Assembly: GCF_000143415.4 (NCBI RefSeq)
Contig: NW_003314315.1
Coordinates: 1,301,514-1,365,513 of the forward strand
DNA length: 64,000 nt
DNA from: Selaginella moellendorffii
Taxonomy: Eukaryota > Streptophyta > Lycopodiopsida > Selaginellales > Selaginellaceae
Reading direction: 5' to 3'
In this document: positions 13,084 to 23,997 of the stretch, one piece after another
Layout: each line of letters starts with the position of its first letter
Position numbering within the stretch: position 1 is the first letter of the stretch
Notes under the pieces: model-generated
Told to the model about the DNA's origin: nothing
Databases searched by the model: none
The model's input: the letters and a program-made list of their open reading frames with translations, nothing else
Program-made: the position numbers and the translations under genes

Positions 13084-14007
13084 ATGGAGAAGAGCATACC
13101 GGAGAGGGTCCACGATCTCTACTACAGGTTCTTTCCTTCCGCCGATTGCCCCGTGACGGGCGCCCCTCCCGCGCCGCCGCCGCCGCCGCCGCCCTGCAGC
13201 AGCGCTGGACAGGGCCAGTGCCCCGCCTCCGGCAGAGGGGCTGCTTACAAGCATCCGCATGTGTACGACGTCTATGGGAGGCGGATCGACGAGGAGGCGA
13301 GGGGGGAGAGGGACGTGTGGAGGATGCCGCGGCACTTGTACTACGGCGGGCAATGGGAGGCGATGAATCCGGCCAACAGCATGCCCCTGCAGCCCAACCA
13401 GCGGCGAGCGCCGGGCCAGAAGGAGGAGCTGCCAACCTTCCGCCAGGTATCCAGCATCCCCAAGGCGGGCACGGACGAGACGTGGGTGTACCCGTCCCAG
13501 CAGATGTTCTACAACAGCCTGGTGAGGAAGAACAAAGCGGACGACGTGACGGAGAAGGACATGGCGGCTGTTGTGACCACGCACAACGCTGTCAACGAGG
13601 GCACCTGGGCGAGGCTGCTGCAGTGGGAGCAGGCGTATGGGCGCTTGTTCCCCGGGTCTTCCAAGGACGAGCCGCGGCTGCTCCACTTCAGAGGCCGCCC
13701 CCACGACCTGTCTCCAAAGGCGCGCTTGAAGAAGCTCCTTGGCTATGGCCAGCCGTTTGACCGCCACGACTGGACCGTGGACCGGGGCGGGCGGGAGATG
13801 AGGTATGTCATCGACTTTTACTACGACGATGCTGCGTCGGAGAGCAACCGGTGGCCGTTTTACATCGACGTGAGGCCCGCTCTCGACTCCCCGACTGCCC
13901 TGCTACTCCGAGCTCGAATGCTGCTGCACGACATGCTGGGCGCGGGCGACGCCGCCAGCAATCCAGTGCCCAGCAGGCACGCTGCTGCACAGGACAGCAA
14001 ACACTAG
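13084..14007 (+). CDS. HCCS: Holocytochrome c synthase (cytochrome c-type haem lyase)
   Basis: Single exon, 307 codons from the first ATG. The enzyme attaches haem covalently to cytochrome c in the mitochondrial intermembrane space. Near the N-terminus there is a CP motif (SADCPVTGAP), typical of haem-regulatory motifs in this family, within a Pro-rich variable stretch. The conserved core includes WVYPSQQMFYNSLVRK, the His-containing THNAVNEGTWARLLQWE and FRGRPHDLSPKARLKK. It continues through RHDWTVDRGG and YVIDFYYD. No cleavable presequence is expected or seen. Many plants use system I maturation proteins in mitochondria, so a haem lyase (system III) is informative about the lineage. Confidence 0.92.
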   Translation: MEKSIPERVHDLYYRFFPSADCPVTGAPPAPPPPPPPCSSAGQGQCPASGRGAAYKHPHVYDVYGRRIDEEARGERDVWRMPRHLYYGGQWEAMNPANSMPLQPNQRRAPGQKEELPTFRQVSSIPKAGTDETWVYPSQQMFYNSLVRKNKADDVTEKDMAAVVTTHNAVNEGTWARLLQWEQAYGRLFPGSSKDEPRLLHFRGRPHDLSPKARLKKLLGYGQPFDRHDWTVDRGGREMRYVIDFYYDDAASESNRWPFYIDVRPALDSPTALLLRARMLLHDMLGAGDAASNPVPSRHAAAQDSKH

Positions 14008-14116
14008 GACTTGTTTCGATCGAGCATCTCGTCTTCGGCTTGAATAAAACTCGCGGCTTTGAATTTCACATTGATGAAAGAGAATTTCAGAACTTAGGGT
14101 TGTTTGGAACTTGTTG

Positions 14117-15485
14117 ATGGACAAGCAGGAGATTCCACCGCCAGCGCCACCGACTCGTAAGGAGCCAGCTGCTGCTGCTGCTGCTCGGAAGCCCTCCTCC
14201 ATTTCAGCTCTTACGCCTTCCAATTGTGCTCCAGGTATCCGTTCCCTTGCATTAGAGTGCTCCATTCACTACGATTACGATCGCATGACAGGAAACAAGC
14301 ACAAGAAAGGGCCCAAAAGCCTGCTGAGCTTGTGCGTCGCTAGCATCGGCTGCTACCTAGACGACATTGTTGACGACTTGGACTTAATTGCACCGCTTCT
14401 TCCAGTGTCTGTCAAGGTGGGATTTTGCAAGTTTTCCCAAGCCATCAGTTGTGGAGTGTTGTGCTCCGTCAACCACAGTTGCAATTGGTGGCTATCGCGC
14501 GGAGGAGGGGATTGCTGTGTGACAGGCTTCTGGTTCCTCTGGCGGATACGGCATGGGAGATCCTGGATGTGTCCGGCTCCGATGTAACTGACACAGGCAT
14601 TCATCAGGCAGCAAAGATTTGCTCCAAGTTGAGAGCAGTCGACGTAAGGTAAGGAAGAGAGGCTTTCGAGAGAAAGACATACTCTTTTCTTCTTACACTC
14701 GCCTTCTCTTTCGTTTGCAAACGCAAATATGGCACACAGCCGCTGCAGCAGCCTTACGGCGGAGTCCATTAGAACGATCGTCGAGTGCTGCCCGGCTCTT
14801 GAAACTCTGAGATGTGGGTAAGCTTGCTTGCAGGCCTTTGGTTTTCATGAGCTGTTGGAAGCTGAACGCTACGTGATGTTGAGCAGCGGCACACACCTTA
14901 GCAATAGAGCTGCGAGGCTAGCACTCCCGTGCGTGCTGCCGGGCTTGAGAGTGCGCAACCAAGTTGAGGAGAGCTGGGAAGATTTGGATGCAGTGGCGGT
15001 TGGGAGTGGTGCGCAGGAGTTACGATGGATTGTGTGGGTAAGCTGGACCGTTTGAAGCTCGCGCTTGCCAGAGTTGATCGTCTTGTGTGCACTTCCAGCC
15101 TGCGATCGATGGCGAGTCGAGACAAACCGTGGAGCTCGAGTGCCCACGCGTTGTTGTCAACCCCGGGATGGCGTCGTCCAAGCATGCCTGTGTCCCCAGA
15201 GAAGCTCTACCAAGCACTGTCTTAGACGAGCAGCTCGTGGAAGACATATCTCCATCGGCATGGGAGGTGAGATGCAGCCCGAGCCAAGCCGCTGCTCTAG
15301 GCTTGGGCGAGATCTCTATCTCCAAGGCCGAGCTCTTCAGGATGGCATTTGCCGCAAGGGACGAGCGCTTGGCACCCAAGAGAGCCAAGAACTGGAGGCA
15401 GAAGGAGCGGCGGGAGCGCAAGCTGTGGGTCAGCTCTAGCCTTGAGCTCCGAGCTCGCCATTTAGCAGACACTCACGCAATGTAA
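14117..15485 (+). CDS. Plant leucine-rich-repeat (RNI-like) protein of unknown function
   Basis: About six exons. The first (ATG 14117) encodes a Pro/Ala-rich leader; the second gives KSLLSLCVASIGCYLDDIVD. The third encodes LWSVVLRQPQLQLVAIARRR and cysteine-type LRR units such as WEILDVSGSDVTDTGI, followed by units around 14730-14820. The long final exon (from about 15100) ends in a Lys/Arg-rich segment (RAKNWRQKERRERKLWVSSS). It resembles the RNI-like superfamily used in F-box and RAD7-type proteins, but no F-box was seen. The start follows a CTTAGGG box at about 14094. The exact splice sites near 14820 and 15050 are uncertain. Confidence 0.72.
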
Positions 15486-15599
15486 TGTGGAAATATAATG
15501 CTCCTCTGTATTAGGTATCTTACCGTGCGCAAAGTCAGAGTTGTGTCCTAGGGCAAGGGCATCGATCGCGTCCGATGGCTCCACGATGGGTAAGCCACC

Positions 15600-18015
15600 A
15601 TGACACACCATGGGCACGCTGCTCTAGCGAGTGCGCTCTCCGATTTGCTGCAGGCTAGAGGGGCGCATTTTCTGGTGCTGCTGCTGGTGATCATCGCCAC
15701 TGACTACACTCGCGCGGACGAGATCTCTTACGACGATGTGGATGCTCCAAAACACCCCGGCTGCGACAACAAGTTCGTGCTGGTAAGCAAAGCTGCCGCG
15801 TTTGAGAGAATTGGATTGCTTTGCTGAGAATCTCCCAGGTGAAGATCAGAAACTGGATTGACAACGTCCCCGCAAGTGACTATGTCGGCATCACAGCCAG
15901 GTTTGGGGGGCCCGTCGCAGCACGAGCTGACAAAGCTCATGTCACTTCCCTCTCGCGAGCGGATCCCATCGACTGTTGCTCCAATCCCGGCGGTGTCAAG
16001 GTGTGCCTCCTCGTCCCGCGGTCTCTCGTAATACTTGTTTGCTTGTTATAGCATGCAGGGAACGTACTCCTCGCTGAAAGGGGGAACTGCACTTTCACTA
16101 CCAAGGCAAGGATTGCGCAGCAGGCTGGTGCCTCGGCTGTTCTCATCACAAACGACCGAGAAGGTTCGGGGTTACATCTTATGGATGTTTTCGTCTGTCG
16201 TGAGAGCTTGTGTTTGACAGGCCCTTGTTCTCTTACTTGACAGAGCTTTACAAGATGGTCTGCTTTGAGAACGACACTTTCGCAGACATAACAATTCCAG
16301 CCATTATGATCCCCAGATCAGCAGGAGAAAGCTTGGAGTCTGCTTTGCAATCGAGCCAAAACGGTACGTGCGATGAATCACTGTGCTGCCCCTGACCTGT
16401 CTTGTGTATGCCACAGTGAAGCTGCTCCTGTATTCACCAGTGCGGCCTGTTGTTGACCTTGGCGAGCTCTTCTTGTGGTGTCTTGCGGTTGCGACCGTGA
16501 TCGGCGCGTCCCTGTGGTCCGCATGCACTGCCAACGACGTAGGAAGCGGGCGGTACAAGCGCTTGAAGGTGTTGATTACGTCTTTGCATTATTCTTTGTT
16601 CGCAACGGGGTTTATTTGCAGGAGGCTTCTGCAGCGTCTCGCACAAAGGACGATTCCGACGACAAGGAAGTGGTGGATATCAGCATCGCATCGGCCGTGT
16701 GCTTTTTGATCCTTGCGTCTGTCTTCCTGCTTCTGCTCTACTTATTTATGTCCAACTGGTTTCTGATGCTGCTCGTTGTCTTGTTTTGCATTGGCGGTGC
16801 TGAGGTAATGTAACACCAGACTGATGGTGTTCTAGAGTCTTACTTGCTCCTTTTGCAGGGATTACAAACGTGCCTCGTAACACTGCTATCCAGGTGAGTC
16901 ATATTCGCTATCAGCTGCTACTTCTCTTTGAACCAGCATCCTGTGGCGAGGCGATTTACAGGTTATTTCCTGGTGTTGGTACGCGGCACATAACCATTCC
17001 AATCCTGGGGACTGTAAGTTCCCTATCTGTCGTGGTGTTTCCCATCTGTGTGGCCTTTTCTGTACTATGGGCTGTGTATAGGCACGCTCATGTGGCCTGG
17101 GTTGGCCAAGACGTATTGGTGAGAGCCTCTTGTCTTATTTCTCTGGCTATTTACTACTGGAAGCTGTTTTCACCAGGGTGTAGCATTGATCCTGACCGTC
17201 TTGCAAGTTGTTCGCTTGCCAAACATTAAGGTAACTCTCTGGTTTCCTCCGTTCCAAGGTCGTAGCTGTGCTGTTTGACAGGTTTCCACGGTTTTGTTGA
17301 GCTGTGCGTTTCTGTATGATATCTTTTGGGTCTTCATATCTCCATACATTTTCAAAGAGAGCGTTATGATCGTGGTATGTAAGCTTCGACTATCTGTTCG
17401 TTTACCTCTTTTGATGGAATGTTCACATTTGCAGGTGGCCAGGGGAGATAAGAGTGGAGGGGAGAGCATCCCAATGCTGCTCAGGGTCCCGCGTTTCTAC
17501 GATCCCTGGGGTGGCTACTCAATCATCGGGTTTGGCGATATACTTCTGCCGGGCTTGTTGGTGTCATTCACACTCAGGTGCCCTTTATTCTTTGTTTAGA
17601 TTAGCTCAAGCAAGTGAGATAACGCAGGTTCGATTGGGCCAACAAGAAGAGCCTTTCCGGGGGATACTTCTTGTGGACAACGGTCGGCTATGGCCTGGGT
17701 ACGTGGATTATCTTTGCCTCAAATAAATCCTTGCCTCAAATCTGTTTCTATGTTCTGCGCACAGGACTCATGCTAACTTACGTTGCTCTCAACCTGATGG
17801 ACGGCCATGGCCAGCCGGCGCTGCTTTACATCGTTCCCTGCACTCTAGGTGAGTCTTGATAACATTCCCGCAGTATTTGATTGTAACCTCTATAACCTGG
17901 TGTAGGCATTGTGGTGCTGCTGGGATGGATAAGGAAAGAGCTGGGAGCACTGTGGAACAACAAGGACGTGGCCGAGGAGCCAAGCGCAGGCCAAGTTGGC
18001 GCCGCGCAAGCCTAG
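15600..18015 (+). CDS. SPPL: Signal peptide peptidase-like intramembrane aspartyl protease with PA domain
   Basis: Around thirteen short exons with introns of 50-80 nt. A signal sequence ([16 protein letters not shown]) precedes a lumenal PA domain (about 15840-16400; [20 protein letters not shown], then [18 protein letters not shown]). Nine or so membrane segments follow. All three catalytic signatures are visible: YDIFWVF with the first Asp (about 17320), GFGD of the GxGD motif (about 17530) and QPALLYIVP, the PAL motif (about 17810). Known family role: cleavage of type II membrane proteins in endosome, vacuole or Golgi membranes. The PA domain marks the plant SPPL2-5-like group; I cannot say which member. 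Confidence 0.9.
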
Positions 18016-18169
18016 CTCTAATAATGTATGATACAAAATGTTGGTATTTATGTATGTATGAGGGAAAGTTGGGAAAGACGACAGCGTGTGAGTTGCGTGT
18101 GTATATAGCCTAGGTACAAGGGGAGAAAGGGCATTAGGGCTTAGCTCGATCCATCACAGGTAAGGAGGT

Positions 18170-20876
18170 ATGGAGTCGAGCGACGAGGCGGGGCTGGTGC
18201 TCTTCCCAATCGGCCCATCCACTGCTCTGGGCCGCGCTGTGGCGCTCAAGGTGCTGCTGTGCCGCTCGGCCAAGGAGGTGGTGGAGGTGCTGGGCTTGCG
18301 CGCCTTGGCTCACGTCCGGAAATGCAAGCGCCTGGCCATGCTGCTCGTCGGCTGGGTGCTGTCGTGGTTCAACCCCCGGCGGCCCAGCGTGCTGCTGGCG
18401 GCGGTGCTGTGCGTGGGCTACGCCATCCGCCGCGCGCGCCTGGAATCCACCAAGGCGGAGCTCGTGTTCCGAAGGAAGTTCTGGAGCAACATGATGCAGT
18501 CGGCCCTGACGTACGAGGAGTGGACGCACGCCGCCAGCATGCTGGACAAGGACAACTACTGCCGCCGGCGGCGCAAGGACTCGGACCTGTACGACGAGGA
18601 GCTGGTGCGCGCCAAGCTCAACGAGCTCAAGCTGCGGCGGATGAAGGCGGGCGTGGAGGACATCCTCTTCTGCCTGCGCGCCGACCTGGTGCGCAACCTG
18701 GGCAACATGTGCAACCCGGAGCTGCACAAGGGCCGCCTCCAGACCCCGCGCGTCATCCAGGAGTACATCAACGAGGTGTGCTACCACCTCCGCGCCATCT
18801 GCGAGACCGACTCGGACGAGTTCTCGCTCGAGGAGAAGATCGCCTTCATCCACGAGACGAGGCACGGGTTTGGGCGCACGGCGCTGCTGCTGAGCGGAGG
18901 CGCGGCCCTGGGGGCCTTCCACCTGGGCGTGGTGAGGACCCTGATCGAGCACCGCCTCCTGCCCAGGGTGGTGGCGGGTGCCAGCGTTGGCTCCATCCTC
19001 TGCTCCTTCGCCGCCACCAGGACGTGGCCGGAGCTCCAGAGCTTCTTCGACGACCCCATGCCACCCATGCACTTCTTCGAGTCCATGGGGAGCATCTTCA
19101 AGACGGCACACAGGCTGCTCACACGCGGCGCAGTTCACGAGATCGGCCTGCTCCAGAGGAAGATGCGGCAGCTCATTGGCGACCTCACGTTCCAGGAGGC
19201 ATACGATCTCTCTGGCCGTGTCCTGGGCATCTCGGTGTGCTCCCCCCGCCGCCACGAGCCACCCCGGTGCTTGAACTACCTCAGCTCGCCGCACGTTGTT
19301 ATCTGGAGCGCTGTCACCGCTTCCTGTGCTTTCCCGGGCCTGTTTGAGGCGCAGGAGCTCATGGCAAAGGACAGGCAGGGCAGGCTTGTGCCATACCACA
19401 CCCTGTCACAGGTTGGCCCCGAGGATCACAACATCAGCAACAGGCAGTGGCGGGATGGCAGCCTGGAGAGCGACTTGCCCATGATGCAGCTCAAGGAGCT
19501 GTTCAACGTCAACCATTTCATTGTGAGCCAGGCCAATCCGCACATTGCTCCGCTCTTGCGGCTCAAGGAGCTGGTGAGGGCCTATGGTGGCGACTTCGCT
19601 GCAAAGGTAACTGCCAAGTGTATTGGTGCGTGCAAACATATAATCGTCGTGTGTGCGTGTATGGAATGCAGCTGGCGCATCTGGCTGAGATGGAGGTGAA
19701 GCACAGGTGCAGGCAGGTGCTGGAGATGGGGTTCCATCTCTTTGGCCTTGCCAAGCTCTTTGCCCAAGACTGGGAGGGAGATGTCACCATTGTCATGCCT
19801 GCTACATTTGCTCAGGTACCAACATTTTCTGCGGATGGATGGATGGGAAACAGTCTATTCTGTTGTGCATGCAGTTCGCCAAGCTTATTCAGAACCCGAC
19901 GCCCTCGGAGCTCAGGAAGGCTGTGATGCAAGGCCGGCGCTGCACGTGGGAAAAGCTGTCCGCGATAGAGGCCAACTGTGGGATCGAGTTGATGCTAGAC
20001 GAGTGCGTAGCGGAGCTCAGCCGCAGGCGCAAGGCTCAGAGGGACGCCGAGCGCAACTCCGCTCACGCGCCTGGCGTCTTCTCCTCTCGCTTCTCCGCCA
20101 CCAAGAGAATACCGTCGTGGAACTGCCTGGCCCGCGAGAGCTCCTGGGGCTCGCTGGACGAGGACAGCATAGAGGGGACCTTGCAAGCGGGAGGGCCCTG
20201 GGGCGGCCCGTCACTGCGCAGATTGAGGCCTATGCGGCACAACCACGACGGCAGCGACAGCGACAGTGGAGCGGAGGAATTTAGCAACCTGTCTTGGACC
20301 AAGGCTGGCGGGCCGCTCATGAGGACGGCGTCTGCTGCCAAGTTCTTGATGTCCCTCGAGAGCGACGCCGACAGCGGGCAGGCTGCCAAAGAGGAAGCCG
20401 CTCCTCGAAGCAACCCGGATGCCGCAGCTGCACAAGACGGAGAGGTAGTGAAACGGCCTGCTGTTCCAAAGTTGGGACGTGCTAACAGCTTGGATATGCG
20501 TAGCAGCAAGCGGGCAAACAAGATCTGGGAAGGCCTTGACTACAGTGCAGTCAGTGTTGCACCAAGTGAGCAAGGAGAGAACTTTTCTTTCTCCTTGCAA
20601 GTGGGTATGAGGAAATCTGCGAGCGAGACCATGGTCAGCTCGTCGATCTACCTCTTGGATGACAGTTTCAGCAAGAAACCGAGGACGCGTGAGTGGATGA
20701 CTGCATTTATACGAGCTGAGAGTAACTGACGGTTTTTCTCTTGTGCCGCAGGTGGAGATGATGGTACCAAAAGCGAAGAATCAACGCCGAGGGAAGGGTT
20801 AGGAGTGGCAAGGAGTTTAGGCCATGGTGGTGGAGCATTTGGTTCTTTTATAGCTCATTCCGACCCGCCTCAATGA
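18170..20876 (+). CDS. SDP1: SUGAR-DEPENDENT1-type triacylglycerol lipase (patatin-like)
   Basis: Four exons: 18170-19606, 19672-19815, 19875-20688, 20752-20876; 839 residues. It starts oil-body triacylglycerol breakdown. The N-terminal DUF3336-like region ([20 protein letters not shown]) precedes the patatin domain. That domain has the oxyanion loop [13 protein letters not shown], the nucleophile elbow GASVGS and the catalytic Asp in [11 protein letters not shown]. The C-terminal third is Ser/Asp-rich and poorly conserved. The first exon is very GC-rich, which leaves a long chance reading frame on the opposite strand. A TTAGGGCTTAG box lies about 33 bp before the ATG. Confidence 0.94.
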
Positions 20877-20965
20877 TGCTTCGTTCCTGTCTGTCTGTGT
20901 ACATAGCATTGTTTCTTTTGTTCCAATAAACAGTCCGCTGAATCCATGGAGGTGGCTCTTGATCC

Positions 20966-23356
20966 ATGCCGCTCCGGAACAACGGCAGTGGCAGCATCAA
21001 CGCCCTCGCAGCAGCCCTCCGGCAGTGTGGAAGCAGAGCGGCTTTGGACGAGGGCAAGCGGCTCCATGCGCAGCTGGTGGCCAGCAATCAGGACTCGTCC
21101 ACCTTTCTGGGCAACTTGCTCGTTCAAATGTATGGCAACTGCGGGTGCATGGACGCGGCGGCAGCGGCCTTTCACAGTATATCGGTCCCTAACGTCTACT
21201 CCTTCTCCATCCTCATGTCTGCATATGCCCAGAATGGGTATGGCAGCGAGGCCGTGCTGGTGTTTCACAGGATGGAGATGGAGGGGATTCGGGCCGATCG
21301 TGTCGCTTACGTATCCCTGCTGAATGCCCTGTGCTTGTGCTCCTCCGGAAAGCAGCACGGCATGCTGCTGGCCAGGGGGAAGCAAATGGAGTCGAGGATG
21401 ACGGAGTCGGGCATCTTGTCCACCACGCCGGTGCTGGGCAATGCGCTCATCACGCTCTACAGGCACTGCGGGAGCATGGTGGATGCCGAGGCCACCTTCG
21501 AGGCGATGCAGCGGCGCGACACAATCTCGTGGAACGCCATGATTGCGGCGTGGCTGGACCACGGGCAAGCCGCACAAGCCCTCCACCTCTACCAGGCACT
21601 CCTCCGGCAGCCCGACGTGAGGCCCGACGACACAACGTTCGCGAGCGTCTTGAGCGGCTGCTGCCACCATCTCAGCACCGGGCGGTCCGTCCATGCCGCG
21701 CTCCTGGCAGCACGGGGCGACGTGGCTGCCGACGTCTTCCTCTCCAATTCCCTGGTGCAAATGTACGCCCGCTGCGGCAGCGTCCTGGAGGCGAGGGCCG
21801 TGTTCGACGCCATGCGGCAGCGCAACACCGTGTCGTGGAACATCATCATCTGGGCGTACGCGGCACAGGGGCTGGGAGTGGAGGCGCTGTGCCTGTTGCA
21901 GCGCATGGACTGCGAGCGCGACGTGGTCACGTTCATCAACGCCCTGTCTGCTTGCGGCGCGGGCGGTGCGGCGCAGCTGGAGCAGGGGCGGCGGCTTCAC
22001 GCGGACATGGTTGCGCGCGGCCTCCTCGCCGCCAGTGTGTCCGCCACCAACGCCGTGCTGAGCATGTACGCCAAGTGCGGGGACGTGGACGCGGCGGTGG
22101 AGGTGTTTGAGCGGTGCAGCTGCCCAGACCGCGTGAGCTGGAACGGGATCATGGCCGCATTTGCCGGGTCGGGGCATTTCCGCGAGGCGCTGCAGGTGAT
22201 GAGGCAGATGGAGGTGGAGGGGGTGGCGCTGGACGCCGCCGCGCTGAGCTGCGGTGTAGCGGCTTGCAGCGGGCTGGGTGGCGTGGGAGGCCTCAGCCAG
22301 GGCCGCGCCCTTCACGCCCGCATCCGGAGCTGTGGATACGAGCAGTTGCCGGCGGTGGGCAACGCGCTGCTCCACATGTACGGCAAGTGCGGACGGATTC
22401 GTGAAGCGCGGCTCGTGTTCGACGGCATGGAGGCGCGGGGCGTGATTGCCTGGAATGCGATGCTGGGTGCTTATGCCCAGCACGGTCATGCGAGCGAGGC
22501 GCTGGAGTTGTTCCGGGGCATGTCGCTGGAGATGGAAGCGGACGAGGTGACGGTGAGCAGCGTGCTGCACGCGTGCTGCCATGCGGGCATGCTGGAGCGC
22601 GGCTGCTGCTGCTTCGGCTCCATGAGCGCCGATTACGGTGTCGCGCCCACTGCCGAGCACCTGGTGATGGTGGTGGACCTGCTGTCTCGGGTCGGCAAGC
22701 TCCAAGACGCGGAGGAGTTGATCGCCCACGCTTACCAGCATCAGCTTGTGCCCGGGGCCCCGGACGATGCGGTGTGCTGGAGGGCGTTGCTTGGGGCGTG
22801 CAGGCTCCAGGACAGCCCAGAGCGGGGCGTCCGGGCCGCCGAGAAGCTCATGGCGCTGGAGCCGGCCGACTCAGCCGCCTATGTGCTGCTGTCGACCATT
22901 TACTCGAGGGCTGGGAGGCTGGAGGAGGCGGCGAGCGTCAGGAGGCGCATGGACATGAGAGGGGTGGTGAAGCCAGCGGGGTGGAGCGCCATCGAGGTCA
23001 ACAACAAGGTGCACGAGTTCGTGTCAGCGGACTCGTGCCCACCGGAGCTGGCCGCCACCCTCGAGGCGCTGGCGGCAGAAATGCAGCGTGCTGGTTACGT
23101 GGCCGACGACCCTGGCCACGGCGACAAGGAGAGGCTGGGGAGCTACCACAGCGAGAAGCTGGCAATTGCATTCGGGATCAGGAGCACTCCAGCCGGGACG
23201 AGCCTCCACATTGTCAAGAACCTTCGCGTGTGCGCTGACTGTCACTCGGCCACCAAGTACATCTCCAGGATTGTGGGGCGGCAGATAATCGTGAGGGATA
23301 CGTATCGCTTCCACACCTTTGACAAGGGGACTTGCTCCTGCCAAGACTTTTGGTAG
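20966..23356 (+). CDS. PPR-DYW protein, predicted organellar C-to-U RNA editing factor
   Basis: Intronless, 796 codons. PLS-type PPR repeats run from about residue 10 to 600 (LLVQMYGNCGCMDAAAAAFH, LVQMYARCGSVLEARAVFDA and similar), followed by E, E+ and DYW domains. The deaminase has the HxE zinc/catalytic motif (YHSEKLAIAFG) and the CxxC motif (RVCADCHSATKYIS). It ends in DFW instead of DYW. The stretch between the E+ part (AEMQRAGYVAD) and HSEK is shorter than usual. The predicted role is site-specific cytidine deamination of mitochondrial or plastid transcripts. The stop codon lies only 22 bp before the ATG of the bL28 gene. Confidence 0.95.
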   Translation: MPLRNNGSGSINALAAALRQCGSRAALDEGKRLHAQLVASNQDSSTFLGNLLVQMYGNCGCMDAAAAAFHSISVPNVYSFSILMSAYAQNGYGSEAVLVFHRMEMEGIRADRVAYVSLLNALCLCSSGKQHGMLLARGKQMESRMTESGILSTTPVLGNALITLYRHCGSMVDAEATFEAMQRRDTISWNAMIAAWLDHGQAAQALHLYQALLRQPDVRPDDTTFASVLSGCCHHLSTGRSVHAALLAARGDVAADVFLSNSLVQMYARCGSVLEARAVFDAMRQRNTVSWNIIIWAYAAQGLGVEALCLLQRMDCERDVVTFINALSACGAGGAAQLEQGRRLHADMVARGLLAASVSATNAVLSMYAKCGDVDAAVEVFERCSCPDRVSWNGIMAAFAGSGHFREALQVMRQMEVEGVALDAAALSCGVAACSGLGGVGGLSQGRALHARIRSCGYEQLPAVGNALLHMYGKCGRIREARLVFDGMEARGVIAWNAMLGAYAQHGHASEALELFRGMSLEMEADEVTVSSVLHACCHAGMLERGCCCFGSMSADYGVAPTAEHLVMVVDLLSRVGKLQDAEELIAHAYQHQLVPGAPDDAVCWRALLGACRLQDSPERGVRAAEKLMALEPADSAAYVLLSTIYSRAGRLEEAASVRRRMDMRGVVKPAGWSAIEVNNKVHEFVSADSCPPELAATLEALAAEMQRAGYVADDPGHGDKERLGSYHSEKLAIAFGIRSTPAGTSLHIVKNLRVCADCHSATKYISRIVGRQIIVRDTYRFHTFDKGTCSCQDFW

Positions 23357-23378
23357 GGTAACAACGCAGGTACGTAGT

Positions 23379-23860
23379 ATGGCGTTTTTCGCAATGGCAG
23401 CAATGCCGCCGCCTTGCAAGCTCAAGCTCAAGCCCACAACGTCCCACGCGGCCAAGGATTTGAGCTGGCGGAAGAGCGAGCTGGCTGGCACTGGTGTGGC
23501 GGTTCCACTCGTGGTGCCATTGCAGAGGCTTTCGTCCCTCATCGTCCAGCCCCTGGCAAGTAAGTGTAGCAGAAGCCGCGAGTCCAAACCGATGATTGAT
23601 AATTTCCTTTTGGGCTTTTGCCAGGCAGGGTGTGCGAGCTGACGGGCAAGAAGTACAACAACGCGCGCAAGATCTCCTACTCCCACATCCGCACCAGGAA
23701 GAAGCAGCAGCCCAACCTGCAGTACAAGCGGCTGTGGTGGGAGGCTGGGCAGAGGTTCGTCAGGCTCAGGATTTGCACGCAGGCGCTCAAGACCATCGAC
23801 AAGAAGGGGCTGGACGCCATGGCCAAGGAAGCGGGGATAAACTTGCGCAAGCACCGCTAA
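23379..23860 (+). CDS. RPL28: Plastid ribosomal protein bL28
   Basis: Two exons, 23379-23559 and 23625-23860, 138 residues. The first exon encodes a transit-peptide-like leader ([20 protein letters not shown]). The second carries the bL28 core: [37 protein letters not shown] and [20 protein letters not shown]. It is a component of the large subunit of the organellar ribosome; plastid is more likely than mitochondrion from the leader, but this is inference. Its 5' UTR and promoter must overlap the coding end of the DYW gene, since only 22 bp separate them. Confidence 0.92.
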
Positions 23861-23997
23861 GCTACCTAAAAAGAAGCAGTGTTAGCCTACACGTTGTTAA
23901 TGTTAAAAAGGAGCCCCAGTGCCAGATATTTTGTTTGGGGAGAGGAGAGAAGATATTTTGGGGGAGGGTGATGGCTTAGCTAGGGTTTTAGCGCGCA

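Noticed and set aside
18134-19399. Long minus-strand frame of 421 codons
   Set aside because: Antisense of the SDP1 first exon, produced by third-position GC bias.
20870-22741. Long minus-strand frame of 623 codons
   Set aside because: Antisense of the DYW PPR gene; no recognisable protein features.
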